Below, piece after piece: positions 42,363 through 50,211 of a stretch of 64,000 nucleotides of DNA (positions are counted from its first letter, which is position 1; each line of letters begins with the position of its first letter). The stretch comes from JAPPOI01 sp028818055. Its GTDB lineage: Bacteria > Pseudomonadota > Alphaproteobacteria > Rhodobacterales > Rhodobacteraceae. The stretch spans positions 186,001 through 250,000 of the forward strand of contig OZ253954.1 in assembly GCA_965267405.1 (NCBI GenBank), written 5' to 3'. The notes under the pieces were generated by a model that did not search any database, was not told the origin of the DNA, and worked only from the letters and a program-made list of their open reading frames with translations. The position numbers were made by a program, and so were the translations under genes.

Positions 42363-43366
42363 TCCGTTTCCTTCCCGGCACTCATCCCTGCCCGTCTGTC
42401 TGCCATTGGCCGAACCGCGTAGCGGTCCGAATAGCTGTTCGAAAAATGTCCGGGGTTGGCAAACCCGGTTGCATCCGCGATCTCGGCCAGCGACATGGCC
42501 GATCCTTTGACCAATCGTTGCGCAACTTCAAGACGCAAGTCGCGATAGTATTCCATAACCGATCTTCCCAGTGCTTCGGTGAACAGCCGATTTAGATGTC
42601 TCCCCGATACACCTGCAACGAGTGCGAGCTGTTTCAAGGTGAGCGGGTCGGCAATGTGGTTTTCCATCGCGCTTACCGCCTCGAGCATATGTGGAGAATG
42701 ACTTCCCACCCTTTCGGCCAAGCCACCTCGCTGAGGCGCCGCCGCCGCGCGGATGTCGGTATGGAGAAACCAATCGCTGACCAGTCGCGCAAAGACACGG
42801 CCATGATGACCTGAGATCAAAGCGTGCATGAGATCAAGCGGAGCGGTCCCGCCACCGCAAGTGACCCGCCCGCGGTCAATAACATAAAGTCGGCGCTCGA
42901 GGATGACATCCGGATGAAGCTCGGCCAAAGACGCGGCGTGCTCCCAGTGAACGGTCATTCTGTGACCGGCCATCAAACCGGCATTCGCCAAAATGACTGA
43001 TCCTCCAGATACGCCGCCAACCTGCACACCGGCTTGGGCAAGCCGCCTGAGCCAACGAAAAACCGGCGTGTACCGATAGGCAAATGGGTCACCACCTGCG
43101 ACGACCAGCAACATATCGAGACGGTTGTCTTCCTCCAAACCGAAGCGCGCGTTGACGAACGTGTCACCGGAACTGTGGACGCGCGGCTCTGGGCCAAAGT
43201 GAACGATGTCATAAAGCGGTTTTCGGGACAAAAGGTTCGCGGCCCGTAACGGTTCCACCGTGCAGGCGTACGACATCAATGCAAAACCGGGAACAGGATA
43301 GATCCCAACCCGATATGGCACCGCTTCTGAGCCAATCTTGTCTGATTTGCGTATATTTGCGTCCAT
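42359..43366 (-). CDS. GlxA family AraC-type transcriptional regulator (GbdR-like architecture)
   Basis: A 335-residue regulator with an N-terminal DJ-1/PfpI amidotransferase-like domain (about 15-195; segments FALMSYACTVEPLRAANLLS, GVSGGSVILANAGLM) and a C-terminal AraC/XylS DNA-binding domain (about 220-325; LTLKQLALVAGVSGRHLNRLF and LAEIADATGFANPGHFSNSY helix-turn-helix motifs). This architecture is shared by GbdR, the glycine betaine catabolism activator, and by ArgR/CdhR-type regulators. Its gene is first in a two-gene unit with a glutamine amidotransferase. Given Rieske and DMGDH-like genes in the window, a betaine regulator is a reasonable guess only. Confidence 0.88.
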   Translation of the reverse strand: MDANIRKSDKIGSEAVPYRVGIYPVPGFALMSYACTVEPLRAANLLSRKPLYDIVHFGPEPRVHSSGDTFVNARFGLEEDNRLDMLLVVAGGDPFAYRYTPVFRWLRRLAQAGVQVGGVSGGSVILANAGLMAGHRMTVHWEHAASLAELHPDVILERRLYVIDRGRVTCGGGTAPLDLMHALISGHHGRVFARLVSDWFLHTDIRAAAAPQRGGLAERVGSHSPHMLEAVSAMENHIADPLTLKQLALVAGVSGRHLNRLFTEALGRSVMEYYRDLRLEVAQRLVKGSAMSLAEIADATGFANPGHFSNSYSDRYAVRPMADRRAGMSAGKETE

Positions 43367-43410
43367 TTCAGGAGATTAACCTGATGAAGACGATGTGACC
43401 ACTGGTTGTT

Positions 43411-44469
43411 TCAGGATGGTGCCCAAGATGCATAAAGCGGGTTTGAGGGGGCAATTGGCAAAGTGACCGGATGATTGGTGCGCGCTGATGCATAAACCGC
43501 GGTCACGAACTCCAACGATCGTCGGCCGTCTTCGAATGTAACCTCGCGACTTGGCTTACCATCCAAAGCATCGCCAATGGCATCGAACAGCCCTGCATAC
43601 CCAGCCAAAACGACGGGCACATTTTCTAGAACATTGCTCAGCTCATCTGCTTGGTCTGGGTTCCGCGGAAAGAAGTGCCACGGGGCTTGTGCAGGCGCAT
43701 ATGGTGCGTGATCGGATTCCACCGTGACGCCTTCGAACATCAACCGGAGCCTTGAATGATCTGACGCCCCCCCCAACGTCACCGATGATGTGACCAAGGC
43801 ACCAGATACCATTCGTATCGACAAAGCCGCGCAATCTTCGGTCTCAATGTCGTTCACGCGCGTTGCAAGGTTGGCATAGACGCTCTCAACTGGTCCAAGG
43901 ATCGACGTCAAAAGGTCGTGGATGTGGATCGCATGGCCCAAGATCGCCCCACCCCGTTCGCCTGCCCACGTCCCGCGCCAGTCAATGGCGTAGTAATCTG
44001 CGCCTCGGTTCCAATGTGTCTCCAGACTTGCAGCAAACGCCCGACCTGCAAGGCCAGCTTCGATCACCGACTGCATCTGGGCCATTCCGATGCCATAGCG
44101 ATACTGGAACACCGGGAAGACCCTGCCTTTGGTTTCGGCAATCTTTGTCGCCAAGATGTCAGCTTCGGCCAAAGACGCCACCAAAGGTTTCTCGCACACA
44201 ACAGCCTTGCCAGCCTCCAATGCACGACACGAGACATCCAAGTGAAGATGCGGCGGCAAACATACATCGACTATGTCGATGGCCGGATCGGCGAGTACCG
44301 CGTCCAGATCTGCGGTGAGTTCACATGCGTACTGTTCTGCCAAGGGTTTGGCGCGGTCCATATTCAGGTCACAAATTGCAGCAATCTCAAATCGATTTGG
44401 CAGTTGCGCGTAGCCGACCAGATGCTCGGCGCCGATCCCTGCGCCAACGACTGCAACCCTATACGGCAC
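43411..44469 (-). CDS. Gfo/Idh/MocA family oxidoreductase (downstream of the pair)
   Basis: A 352-residue dehydrogenase. The Rossmann motif is YRVAVVGAGIGAEHL, the EKP signature is in KAVVCEKPLVASLAEA, and the C-terminal family part includes GAILGHAIHIHDLLTS with the active-site His. It starts with GTG at 44469, inside an 11-base overlap with the stop of the preceding Gfo/Idh gene, so the two are translationally coupled. Together with the racemase upstream it forms a three-gene leftward operon. The cofactor is probably NAD(P); the substrate is probably a sugar, inositol or related polyol. Confidence 0.87.
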   Translation of the reverse strand: MPYRVAVVGAGIGAEHLVGYAQLPNRFEIAAICDLNMDRAKPLAEQYACELTADLDAVLADPAIDIVDVCLPPHLHLDVSCRALEAGKAVVCEKPLVASLAEADILATKIAETKGRVFPVFQYRYGIGMAQMQSVIEAGLAGRAFAASLETHWNRGADYYAIDWRGTWAGERGGAILGHAIHIHDLLTSILGPVESVYANLATRVNDIETEDCAALSIRMVSGALVTSSVTLGGASDHSRLRLMFEGVTVESDHAPYAPAQAPWHFFPRNPDQADELSNVLENVPVVLAGYAGLFDAIGDALDGKPSREVTFEDGRRSLEFVTAVYASARTNHPVTLPIAPSNPLYASWAPS

Positions 44470-45469
44470 TGGCTTCAGCCTTCATTTGAGCAGTAATGGC
44501 AAGCTCCATGACTTTGAACGTATGCGCCTGGGGTGCTGCGGTTTCGGTGCGGTTCTGAACATCGGAAATTAGCCGATCAAAGTACGGGAGCGGCACATCG
44601 GCACAGGGTATCAGTTCGTTCTTTCCGGAGTTGACCAGAAACAGACTATCGGTCACGTGAGGCCGCCCTATATCGGTGTATTTGCGCAATTCGATCGAGC
44701 CCTCGGTCCCTTGAATAAACAACCGCCCATCGCCCCATGTTGGCAGCCCGTCGGGCGTGAACCAGTCAACTCGGATGTAACCCCGCCCCTGATCTGATCG
44801 CAGTACGACCTCACCAAAATCCTGAAACCCGGGCAAATCAGGTCGGGTCGTATTTTCGGCTGCTGCGTGCATGACTTCAGCGTCGTCCGATCCGGTAAAC
44901 CACAAGAATTGATCAATCTGGTGGCTGGCAATATCGCAAAGTATGCCGCCGTATCGTTCACGGTCGAAGAACCAGTCAGGGCGCGTTTTGAGGTTCTGTT
45001 TGTGTGGGCCAAGTCCAACCGTCTGCACAACACGGCCAATCGCCCCGCCAAAAACGAGCTCTTCTGCCTTGGTCACAGCCGGTACCTGAAATCGCTCAGA
45101 GAAATTCACCGACCAGATGCGACCGGTCTCGGCTACAGTTTTCTTTATTTCGTTCAGTTGTTCCAATGTCGTGCAGCCAGGCTTGTCGACCATGACATCC
45201 TTGCCCGCTTGCATCGCCTCGATTGCCAGGGCGGCCCTATCTGCCGGCACCGCGGAAATCAAAATGAGATCGATCGACGGATCATCAAGAATACGGCGTC
45301 GGTCGTTCACTTTAACGACGTCCGGAAATGTCGCGTTGAATTTGGATTCGGTCACGGCGTCAGAGGCGGTCCAATACGCCGCGCACGTGCAGCCCCTTGC
45401 CGTCATGTTGCCGAGCATTCCGAAGATATGGCCGTGGTCGATGCCAAGCACCCCAAGTTTCAATGCCAC
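44459..45469 (-). CDS. Gfo/Idh/MocA family oxidoreductase
   Basis: A 336-residue dehydrogenase with Rossmann-type start ALKLGVLGIDHGHIFGMLG, a DKP variant of the EKP signature (VMVDKPGCTTLEQL), and GGILCDIASHQIDQFLWFTG with the catalytic D/H. The start is taken as GTG 45469, with AGGAG about 8 nt upstream, two codons after the racemase stop. A longer frame reaching 45541 only overlaps the racemase. The DHGH variant of the nucleotide loop and DKP in place of EKP suggest a subfamily distinct from the following paralogue; a hetero-oligomeric or sequential pair is possible. Confidence 0.85.
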   Translation of the reverse strand: MALKLGVLGIDHGHIFGMLGNMTARGCTCAAYWTASDAVTESKFNATFPDVVKVNDRRRILDDPSIDLILISAVPADRAALAIEAMQAGKDVMVDKPGCTTLEQLNEIKKTVAETGRIWSVNFSERFQVPAVTKAEELVFGGAIGRVVQTVGLGPHKQNLKTRPDWFFDRERYGGILCDIASHQIDQFLWFTGSDDAEVMHAAAENTTRPDLPGFQDFGEVVLRSDQGRGYIRVDWFTPDGLPTWGDGRLFIQGTEGSIELRKYTDIGRPHVTDSLFLVNSGKNELIPCADVPLPYFDRLISDVQNRTETAAPQAHTFKVMELAITAQMKAEASAV

Positions 45470-45480
45470 TGCCGAGGCTC

Positions 45481-46224
45481 CTATCTTGGATCGTCCAGTT
45501 CGAACGGAAATTTGCGCGGAAGAAGCCCTTGTTGGAACCACGTCACCAGTGAATAGATCGAATACACCGGAAGCCCGGTTTGTTTCCGGATGTCAGCGGC
45601 ATAGGGGACCATGTTTGTGCATTCCAGAACGATAGCCCCGACGTCGGGAGCTTTCGCCATCAGATCGCTCGCCGCATCGGCCAGATCCAGTTTGCAGGCG
45701 TCGTAATCAATGGTGGGCTGGTCATCGAGGATGCCGTGGGTGAAGGCGCGACCGGCGTCGGTGCCGACAACCGGAACCTGCGAAGGATCATCAACACCGG
45801 CAGCGCGGAGATGCGCATCCGTCAGAGATTCCGCCGATATTGTGATGACACCAACGCGCTTATCCGACGGCAGCATTTTCTGAACAGATGGAATTTGCAT
45901 CAGTGACGAAACAGCGACAGGTACCGGCACCCTTTTGGCCAGTTCATCCTGAATAAGCGCCAAAAACCCGCAGTTCGTTGTCAAACCATCGCACCCGAGC
46001 GCAATCAGCTCGTGGGCGGCATCAACGAACAGGTCCAAAAGCAAGGTTGGGTCTTGGCGGACCACGTTGTCAGGATTTGCCCCACGCACGATCTTGTATT
46101 GCACCGGGAAGGGCCAGGTCTGAGCATTACCGATATCGCCATGAATTCGCGGGAACTGGGTTTCCAACATCATGATACCCATGGTCGCGCCATAGACGTT
46201 TTTGCCACCGTGTTCGACGGGCAT
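45481..46224 (-). CDS. Aspartate/glutamate racemase superfamily protein
   Basis: A 247-residue Asp/Glu/hydantoin racemase-fold protein. Two symmetry-related cysteines are visible: one in DGLTTNCGFLALIQ and one in AIVLECTNMVPYA, the typical two-base racemase arrangement. The start at ATG 46224 (MPVEHGGKNVYGAT) follows GGAGG with a 7-nt spacer; an upstream frame to 46284 lacks a site. It heads a leftward three-gene operon with two Gfo/Idh dehydrogenases and is divergent from ureidoglycine aminohydrolase. Members include racemases, maleate isomerases and decarboxylases, so the reaction is not settled; an allantoin-type racemase role is suggested only by the neighbour. Confidence 0.82.
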   Translation of the reverse strand: MPVEHGGKNVYGATMGIMMLETQFPRIHGDIGNAQTWPFPVQYKIVRGANPDNVVRQDPTLLLDLFVDAAHELIALGCDGLTTNCGFLALIQDELAKRVPVPVAVSSLMQIPSVQKMLPSDKRVGVITISAESLTDAHLRAAGVDDPSQVPVVGTDAGRAFTHGILDDQPTIDYDACKLDLADAASDLMAKAPDVGAIVLECTNMVPYAADIRKQTGLPVYSIYSLVTWFQQGLLPRKFPFELDDPR

Positions 46225-46386
46225 CTGCCATCCTCCGAGATTTTCAGCATTGAAACACCGAATTCCTCGCCCGCGAAAGCCCAAACTGACCCGGTACAGC
46301 GGTATTGCCGGTTTTGGAAAAGGGCTGGCACAGCCGATGCGGAACGCCTAGCATCAGGCGACACAATATCGACCTGCGAATATTCA

Positions 46387-47217
46387 ATGAACACCACCTA
46401 CTATGTCCCAACAGGAGGACATCCGACACGGGAACTGACCGCCACCAGTCGCGCGGTGTTTACGCCAGCTTATGCGTTCATCCCTCGTGATACGATGCAA
46501 GACATCGTGGCAAGCTACCTACCCCACTGGAGCAACACGCGCACTTGGGTTTTGGCCCGGCCCATGTCCGGCTTTGCAGAAACTTTTTCTCATTACATCG
46601 TCGAAGTCTCTGCTGAAGGCGGCTCCGAACACCCCGAACCAGACGATCGCGCCGAAGCCGTTCTTTTCGTGGTCGGGGGGACCGGTATCATCGAGATCGG
46701 AGATCAAACACACGACATTGAAGCAGGAAGCTACGTTTATCTGCCACCCAGCTTCGACTGGTCCCTGCGTAGCGCCGGACCAAACGCTTTGACATTTCAC
46801 TGGCTAAGGAAAACCTATCAGAGGGTGGACGGCATTGACGCCCCTGAGGCGTTTGTGACCCGGGAGGCCGATCAAACACCAATACCCATGCCGGTTGAGG
46901 GTCAGTCCTGGACAACCACGCGTTTCGTCGACCCTGCGGATCTCAGGCATGACATGCATGTCAATGTTGTCACCTTCAAGCCCGGCGCAATCATTCCGTT
47001 TATGGAAACCCACGTGATGGAGCATGGGCTCTACGTGCTGCAGGGTAAGGGGCGGTATCGTCTGAACCGAGACTGGGTAGACGTGGAGGCCGGAGATTAC
47101 ATGTGGTTGCGGGCATTTTGCCCTCAGGCTTGCGAAGCTCAAGGCGATGAACCCTTTCGCTATCTTCTCTACAAGGACGTCAATCGGCACATGCCGTTGA
47201 CGCCGCTGGCCACTTGA
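46387..47217 (+). CDS. allE: (S)-ureidoglycine aminohydrolase (bicupin)
   Basis: A 276-residue double-cupin enzyme that releases ammonia from (S)-ureidoglycine to give ureidoglycolate in allantoin degradation. It begins MNTTYYVPTGGHPTREL, has a first cupin with AEAVLFVVGGTGIIEIGDQTHDIEAGSYVYLPP and a second with the metal-binding pattern IIPFMETHVMEHGLYVLQGKGRYRL and GDYMWLRAFCPQAC. The frame is open far upstream, but that part overlaps the divergent racemase promoter and reads without family similarity, so ATG 46387 is used; the ribosome site is weak. PuuD follows after 100 bp, giving a purine degradation pair that matches puuE/uraH at the other end of the window. Confidence 0.9.
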   Translation: MNTTYYVPTGGHPTRELTATSRAVFTPAYAFIPRDTMQDIVASYLPHWSNTRTWVLARPMSGFAETFSHYIVEVSAEGGSEHPEPDDRAEAVLFVVGGTGIIEIGDQTHDIEAGSYVYLPPSFDWSLRSAGPNALTFHWLRKTYQRVDGIDAPEAFVTREADQTPIPMPVEGQSWTTTRFVDPADLRHDMHVNVVTFKPGAIIPFMETHVMEHGLYVLQGKGRYRLNRDWVDVEAGDYMWLRAFCPQACEAQGDEPFRYLLYKDVNRHMPLTPLAT

Positions 47218-47220
47218 CCT

Positions 47221-47275
47221 CGGATCGGCAAAGCCGATCCGATCCACCGGGGGCCAGCCCCCGGACCCCCGGAGT
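47221..47275. repeat. REP-like inverted repeats between allE and puuD
   Basis: CGGATCGGC-AAA-GCCGATCCG (9-bp stem, 47221-47241) is followed by CCGGGGG-CCAG-CCCCCGG (47247-47264) and ACCCCCGGAGTATTTG. From memory, the CCGGGGGCCAGCCCCCGG-ACCCCCGGAGTATTT pattern recurs widely between genes of Rhodobacteraceae. It probably acts as terminator or REP-like element. Only one copy is in this window. Confidence 0.6.
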
Positions 47276-47317
47276 ATTTGCGCCAGAAAGAACAGCCATC
47301 AATCCGGAGGCACAGAC

Positions 47318-48541
47318 GTGTACGATCTAGCCGTTATTTGGGAGTGGATCGCTTTTTCCGTGCGATGGTTGCACGTGATTACGGCAATCGCATGGATCGG
47401 GTCCTCGTTTTATTTCATTGCCTTGGACCTTGGTCTCAATCGCAATATTCCGGGACCAGCCGATGGCGAGGAATGGCAAGTTCACGGTGGCGGGTTTTAC
47501 CACATTCAAAAGTACATGGTTGCCCCAGACGAGATGCCCGACCATTTGACCTGGTTCAAATGGGAAAGCTATTGGACGTGGCTCTCGGGGGCTGCGCTTT
47601 TAATGATCGTTTATTGGGTTGGCGGAGAGCTTTATCTGCTGGACCCGACAAAAGCTGAGCTGGTGCTTTGGCAAGGCATTCTGATTTCGGCAGCCTCGAT
47701 TGCCGTCGGGTGGATCCTCTACGACGGATTGTGCAAATCACCTTTGGGGGATCGCCCGACCGCCATGATGTTGGCGCTGTTTGCAATCATCGTGGCCATG
47801 TCATGGGGATTAAATCAGGTCTTCACGGGGCGCGCGGCGTTGCTTCATCTCGGCGCCTTCACCGCGACCATCATGACCGCGAATGTGTTCTTCATCATCA
47901 TGCCGAACCAACGGATCGTCGTTGCGGATTTGAAGGCGGGTCGTACCCCGGATGCAAAGTATGGCAAGATCGCCAAACTGCGTTCGACGCACAACAATTA
48001 TCTGACCCTGCCCGTCATTTTCCTGATGCTGTCGAACCACTATCCTTTGGCCTTTGCCACCGAGTTCGCGTGGATCATCTCGTGCTTGGTGTTCTTGATG
48101 GGCGTCACGATCCGGCACTATTTCAACTCTATGCACGCGCGCAGTGGTCGGCCCAGTTGGACGTGGGCTGTGACGGTGATTTTGATGTTGATCATTGCCT
48201 GGCTTTCTACCGCCTCGATGCATGACACATACGAGGCTTCCGAGGATCGCGCGTTGACCAACAGCGAATTGGTTTTCGCGTCTGCCGAAGGGTTTGAGGA
48301 CGCCTATGATGTTGTTTTGGGCAATTGCTCGATGTGTCATGCGCGCGAGCCTGTATGGGATGGCATCCGGTGGGCTCCTAAGGGTGTGCTGTTGGAAACC
48401 CCCGCAGATGTCGCCCGCCACGCGCAGCCGGTTTACCTTCAGGCCGGGTTGAGCCATGCGATGCCGCCACCAAATGCGGTTCAGATGACCGAAGAAGATC
48501 GAGATATCCTGATTGCCTGGTATCGCGAAGCGCTTCAGTAA
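47318..48541 (+). CDS. puuD: Membrane-bound urate oxidase PuuD with cytochrome c domain
   Basis: A 407-residue inner-membrane protein. About eight hydrophobic helices (from SVRWLHVITAIAWIGSSFYFIAL through AVTVILMLIIAWLSTAS) are followed by a periplasmic cytochrome c domain with the haem motif CSMCH (about residue 337) and a C-terminal MPPPNAVQM with the likely Met ligand. PuuD oxidises urate to 5-hydroxyisourate with electrons passed to the respiratory chain. GTG 47318 is the start, with CCGGAGG 7 nt before it. It supplies the substrate of the hydroxyisourate hydrolase at 370-723. Confidence 0.92.
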   Translation: MYDLAVIWEWIAFSVRWLHVITAIAWIGSSFYFIALDLGLNRNIPGPADGEEWQVHGGGFYHIQKYMVAPDEMPDHLTWFKWESYWTWLSGAALLMIVYWVGGELYLLDPTKAELVLWQGILISAASIAVGWILYDGLCKSPLGDRPTAMMLALFAIIVAMSWGLNQVFTGRAALLHLGAFTATIMTANVFFIIMPNQRIVVADLKAGRTPDAKYGKIAKLRSTHNNYLTLPVIFLMLSNHYPLAFATEFAWIISCLVFLMGVTIRHYFNSMHARSGRPSWTWAVTVILMLIIAWLSTASMHDTYEASEDRALTNSELVFASAEGFEDAYDVVLGNCSMCHAREPVWDGIRWAPKGVLLETPADVARHAQPVYLQAGLSHAMPPPNAVQMTEEDRDILIAWYREALQ

Positions 48542-48575
48542 CGAACTGTAAATTTCAATTGCTCTGAGTTTCTTT

Positions 48576-48596
48576 TTGTATACAAATTGTATGCAA
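48576..48596. promoter_or_regulatory. GntR-type operator pair before the dapA-aldH-mttB operon
   Basis: TTGTATACAA (48576-48585) is a perfect 10-bp palindrome of the TNGTNNACNA type used by FCD GntR regulators. TTGTATGCAA (48587-48596) is a near copy with an 11-bp period. They lie 13 bp before the gntR start and overlap two upstream ATGs, implying autoregulation. Confidence 0.65.
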
Positions 48597-48608
48597 CAAG
48601 GAATCTAC

Positions 48609-49313
48609 ATGGCAAAACTTACAAAAGACGACTGTTACCGAGATCTGAAAAATCGGATTCTATCGACAGACCTTGCGCCTGGCAGCGATCTTGATGAAGC
48701 GACGCTTACTGATCGCTATGGGTTGTCACGCACACCACTGCGCGAGATTTTTCAACGACTGGCCGGTGGCGGATACGTCCGACTTGAAACCAATCGCGGC
48801 GCAAAGGTCGCCTCGATGGATATCGGAACAATGCGTACATTCTTTCAGACCGCGCCGATGGTTTACGCCAACATCGCACGACTGGCCGCGGAAAATCGCA
48901 CCACAAAGCAACTGGACGTATTAAAGGAAGCGCAACGTCAATTTGGGCGCGCCACGGATCACGGCGATACCTCGGCCTCGGCGCTGGCAAACCACCGTTT
49001 TCACGCGATGATTGGCGCAATGGCGCACAACCCATATTTGTCTGCTTGCCTGGACAGGCTTCTGATCGATCACACCCGGCTCAGTCATCAGTTCTATCGC
49101 CCCAAAAGCTCGGGTGATAACGCGCGGATCGCCAAAGCGTCCGAACAGCATGATGCGATGATTTCTGCGATTGAAGGTCACGAGGCAGCACTGGCCATCG
49201 ACCTGACTCTCCAGCATTGGGATCTTTCAAAAGATCGCATGGAAGACTTCGTGCGCCCGGACCCATTGCCCATAGACGTTGTTTCGCTTGAGGATCGAAA
49301 GAATGCAGTTTGA
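48609..49313 (+). CDS. GntR family (FCD-type) transcriptional regulator of the dapA-aldH-mttB operon
   Basis: A 234-residue regulator with a winged helix (DCYRDLKNRILSTDLAPGSDLDEATLTDRYGLSRTPLREIFQRLAGGGYVRLE) and an FCD-like helical effector domain (ALANHRFHAMIGAMAHNPYLSACLDRL, ASEQHDAMISAIEGHEAALA). Its DNA helix SRTPLREIFQRL is typical of FadR-like proteins. ATG 48609 has AAGGA about 6 nt upstream; earlier ATGs lie inside the operator pair. It overlaps the following dapA-like gene by 11 bases, so it heads a five-gene operon and most likely represses its own transcription until the substrate or an intermediate is present. Confidence 0.9.
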   Translation: MAKLTKDDCYRDLKNRILSTDLAPGSDLDEATLTDRYGLSRTPLREIFQRLAGGGYVRLETNRGAKVASMDIGTMRTFFQTAPMVYANIARLAAENRTTKQLDVLKEAQRQFGRATDHGDTSASALANHRFHAMIGAMAHNPYLSACLDRLLIDHTRLSHQFYRPKSSGDNARIAKASEQHDAMISAIEGHEAALAIDLTLQHWDLSKDRMEDFVRPDPLPIDVVSLEDRKNAV

Positions 49314-50211
49314 AGGCATCTATACGCCGCTGGTCACGCCCTATTTCGACGACTTCTCGTTGAACGAAAGGGCGCTGGCCGAAACGGTCGAATTTCTGGT
49401 TTCAAGCGGTGTCCACGGCATCATCGTGGCTGGCACAACTGGCGAATACTATGCCCAAACGGCAGACGAGCGCGTGGACTTGATGGGGCGCGTCAAAACG
49501 CTGATCAAAGGCCGCGTTCCATTGATCGTGGGCACGGGCGCCATGCGCACGGAGGACAGTGTATTCTTCGCCGAAGCCGCAAAAGACATTGGTGCCGAAG
49601 CGATATTGGTGGCAACACCGCCCTATGCCTATCCGACAGGCCGCGAGATTGCGTTGCATGCGCTGGCAATCGACAGAGCCGCAAACCTGCCTGTCATGCT
49701 GTACAACTACCCGGGCCGAATGAGCGTCAATATGGACGAGGATTGTCTGGACCGGTTGGGTCGCAGTGGCAACTTCTGTGCCATCAAAGAAAGCTCTGGC
49801 GACGCCAATCGTCTGCACATGTTGGCTCGCGATTATCCGCATATCGCTTTGTCGTGCGGTATGGACGATCAAGCACTTGAGTTCTTCGCCTGGGGCGCGC
49901 GCAGTTGGGTGTGTGCCGGCTCCAATTTTGCCCCCGAGGCGCACATAGCGCTTTATCGTGCTTGCGCGCTTGAAGGCGATTTCACAAAGGGCCGCGCGAT
50001 TATGTCGGCCATGTTGCCGTTGATGCGTGTTCTGGAACAGGGCGGCACGTTTATTCAGTGCATCAAGCACGGTTTGACGATGCGTGGCATCGCAGCAGGT
50101 CCGCCCCGTAAACCCTTGCAACCCTTGAACAAAGATCAAAAGCGCGAGCTTGAGGAAGTGATCAGAACAATGAACACGACCATTGCCGCGATTGAAGGAG
50201 GCACCACATGA
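49303..50211 (+). CDS. Dihydrodipicolinate synthase family protein (DapA-like aldolase/deaminase)
   Basis: A 302-residue class I aldolase-fold enzyme. The Schiff-base lysine is K162 in FCAIKESSGDANR, the helper tyrosine is Y134 in MLYNYPGR, and AGTTGEYYAQT is the family 2-oxo-acid loop. The family covers lysine biosynthesis but also catabolic enzymes such as 4-hydroxy-pyrroline-carboxylate deaminase, KDG aldolase and 5-dehydro-4-deoxyglucarate dehydratase. Operon partners (aldehyde dehydrogenase, MttB-like demethylase, DAO) argue for catabolism, with a hydroxyproline-type deaminase as one option. Start 49303 follows GAGGA; it overlaps the aldehyde dehydrogenase gene by 4 bases. Confidence 0.88.
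   Translation: MQFEGIYTPLVTPYFDDFSLNERALAETVEFLVSSGVHGIIVAGTTGEYYAQTADERVDLMGRVKTLIKGRVPLIVGTGAMRTEDSVFFAEAAKDIGAEAILVATPPYAYPTGREIALHALAIDRAANLPVMLYNYPGRMSVNMDEDCLDRLGRSGNFCAIKESSGDANRLHMLARDYPHIALSCGMDDQALEFFAWGARSWVCAGSNFAPEAHIALYRACALEGDFTKGRAIMSAMLPLMRVLEQGGTFIQCIKHGLTMRGIAAGPPRKPLQPLNKDQKRELEEVIRTMNTTIAAIEGGTT

Noticed and set aside
46012..46386. Upstream extension of the ureidoglycine aminohydrolase frame
   Set aside because: Overlaps the divergent racemase gene and its promoter and shows no cupin similarity; the family length is satisfied by ATG 46387.
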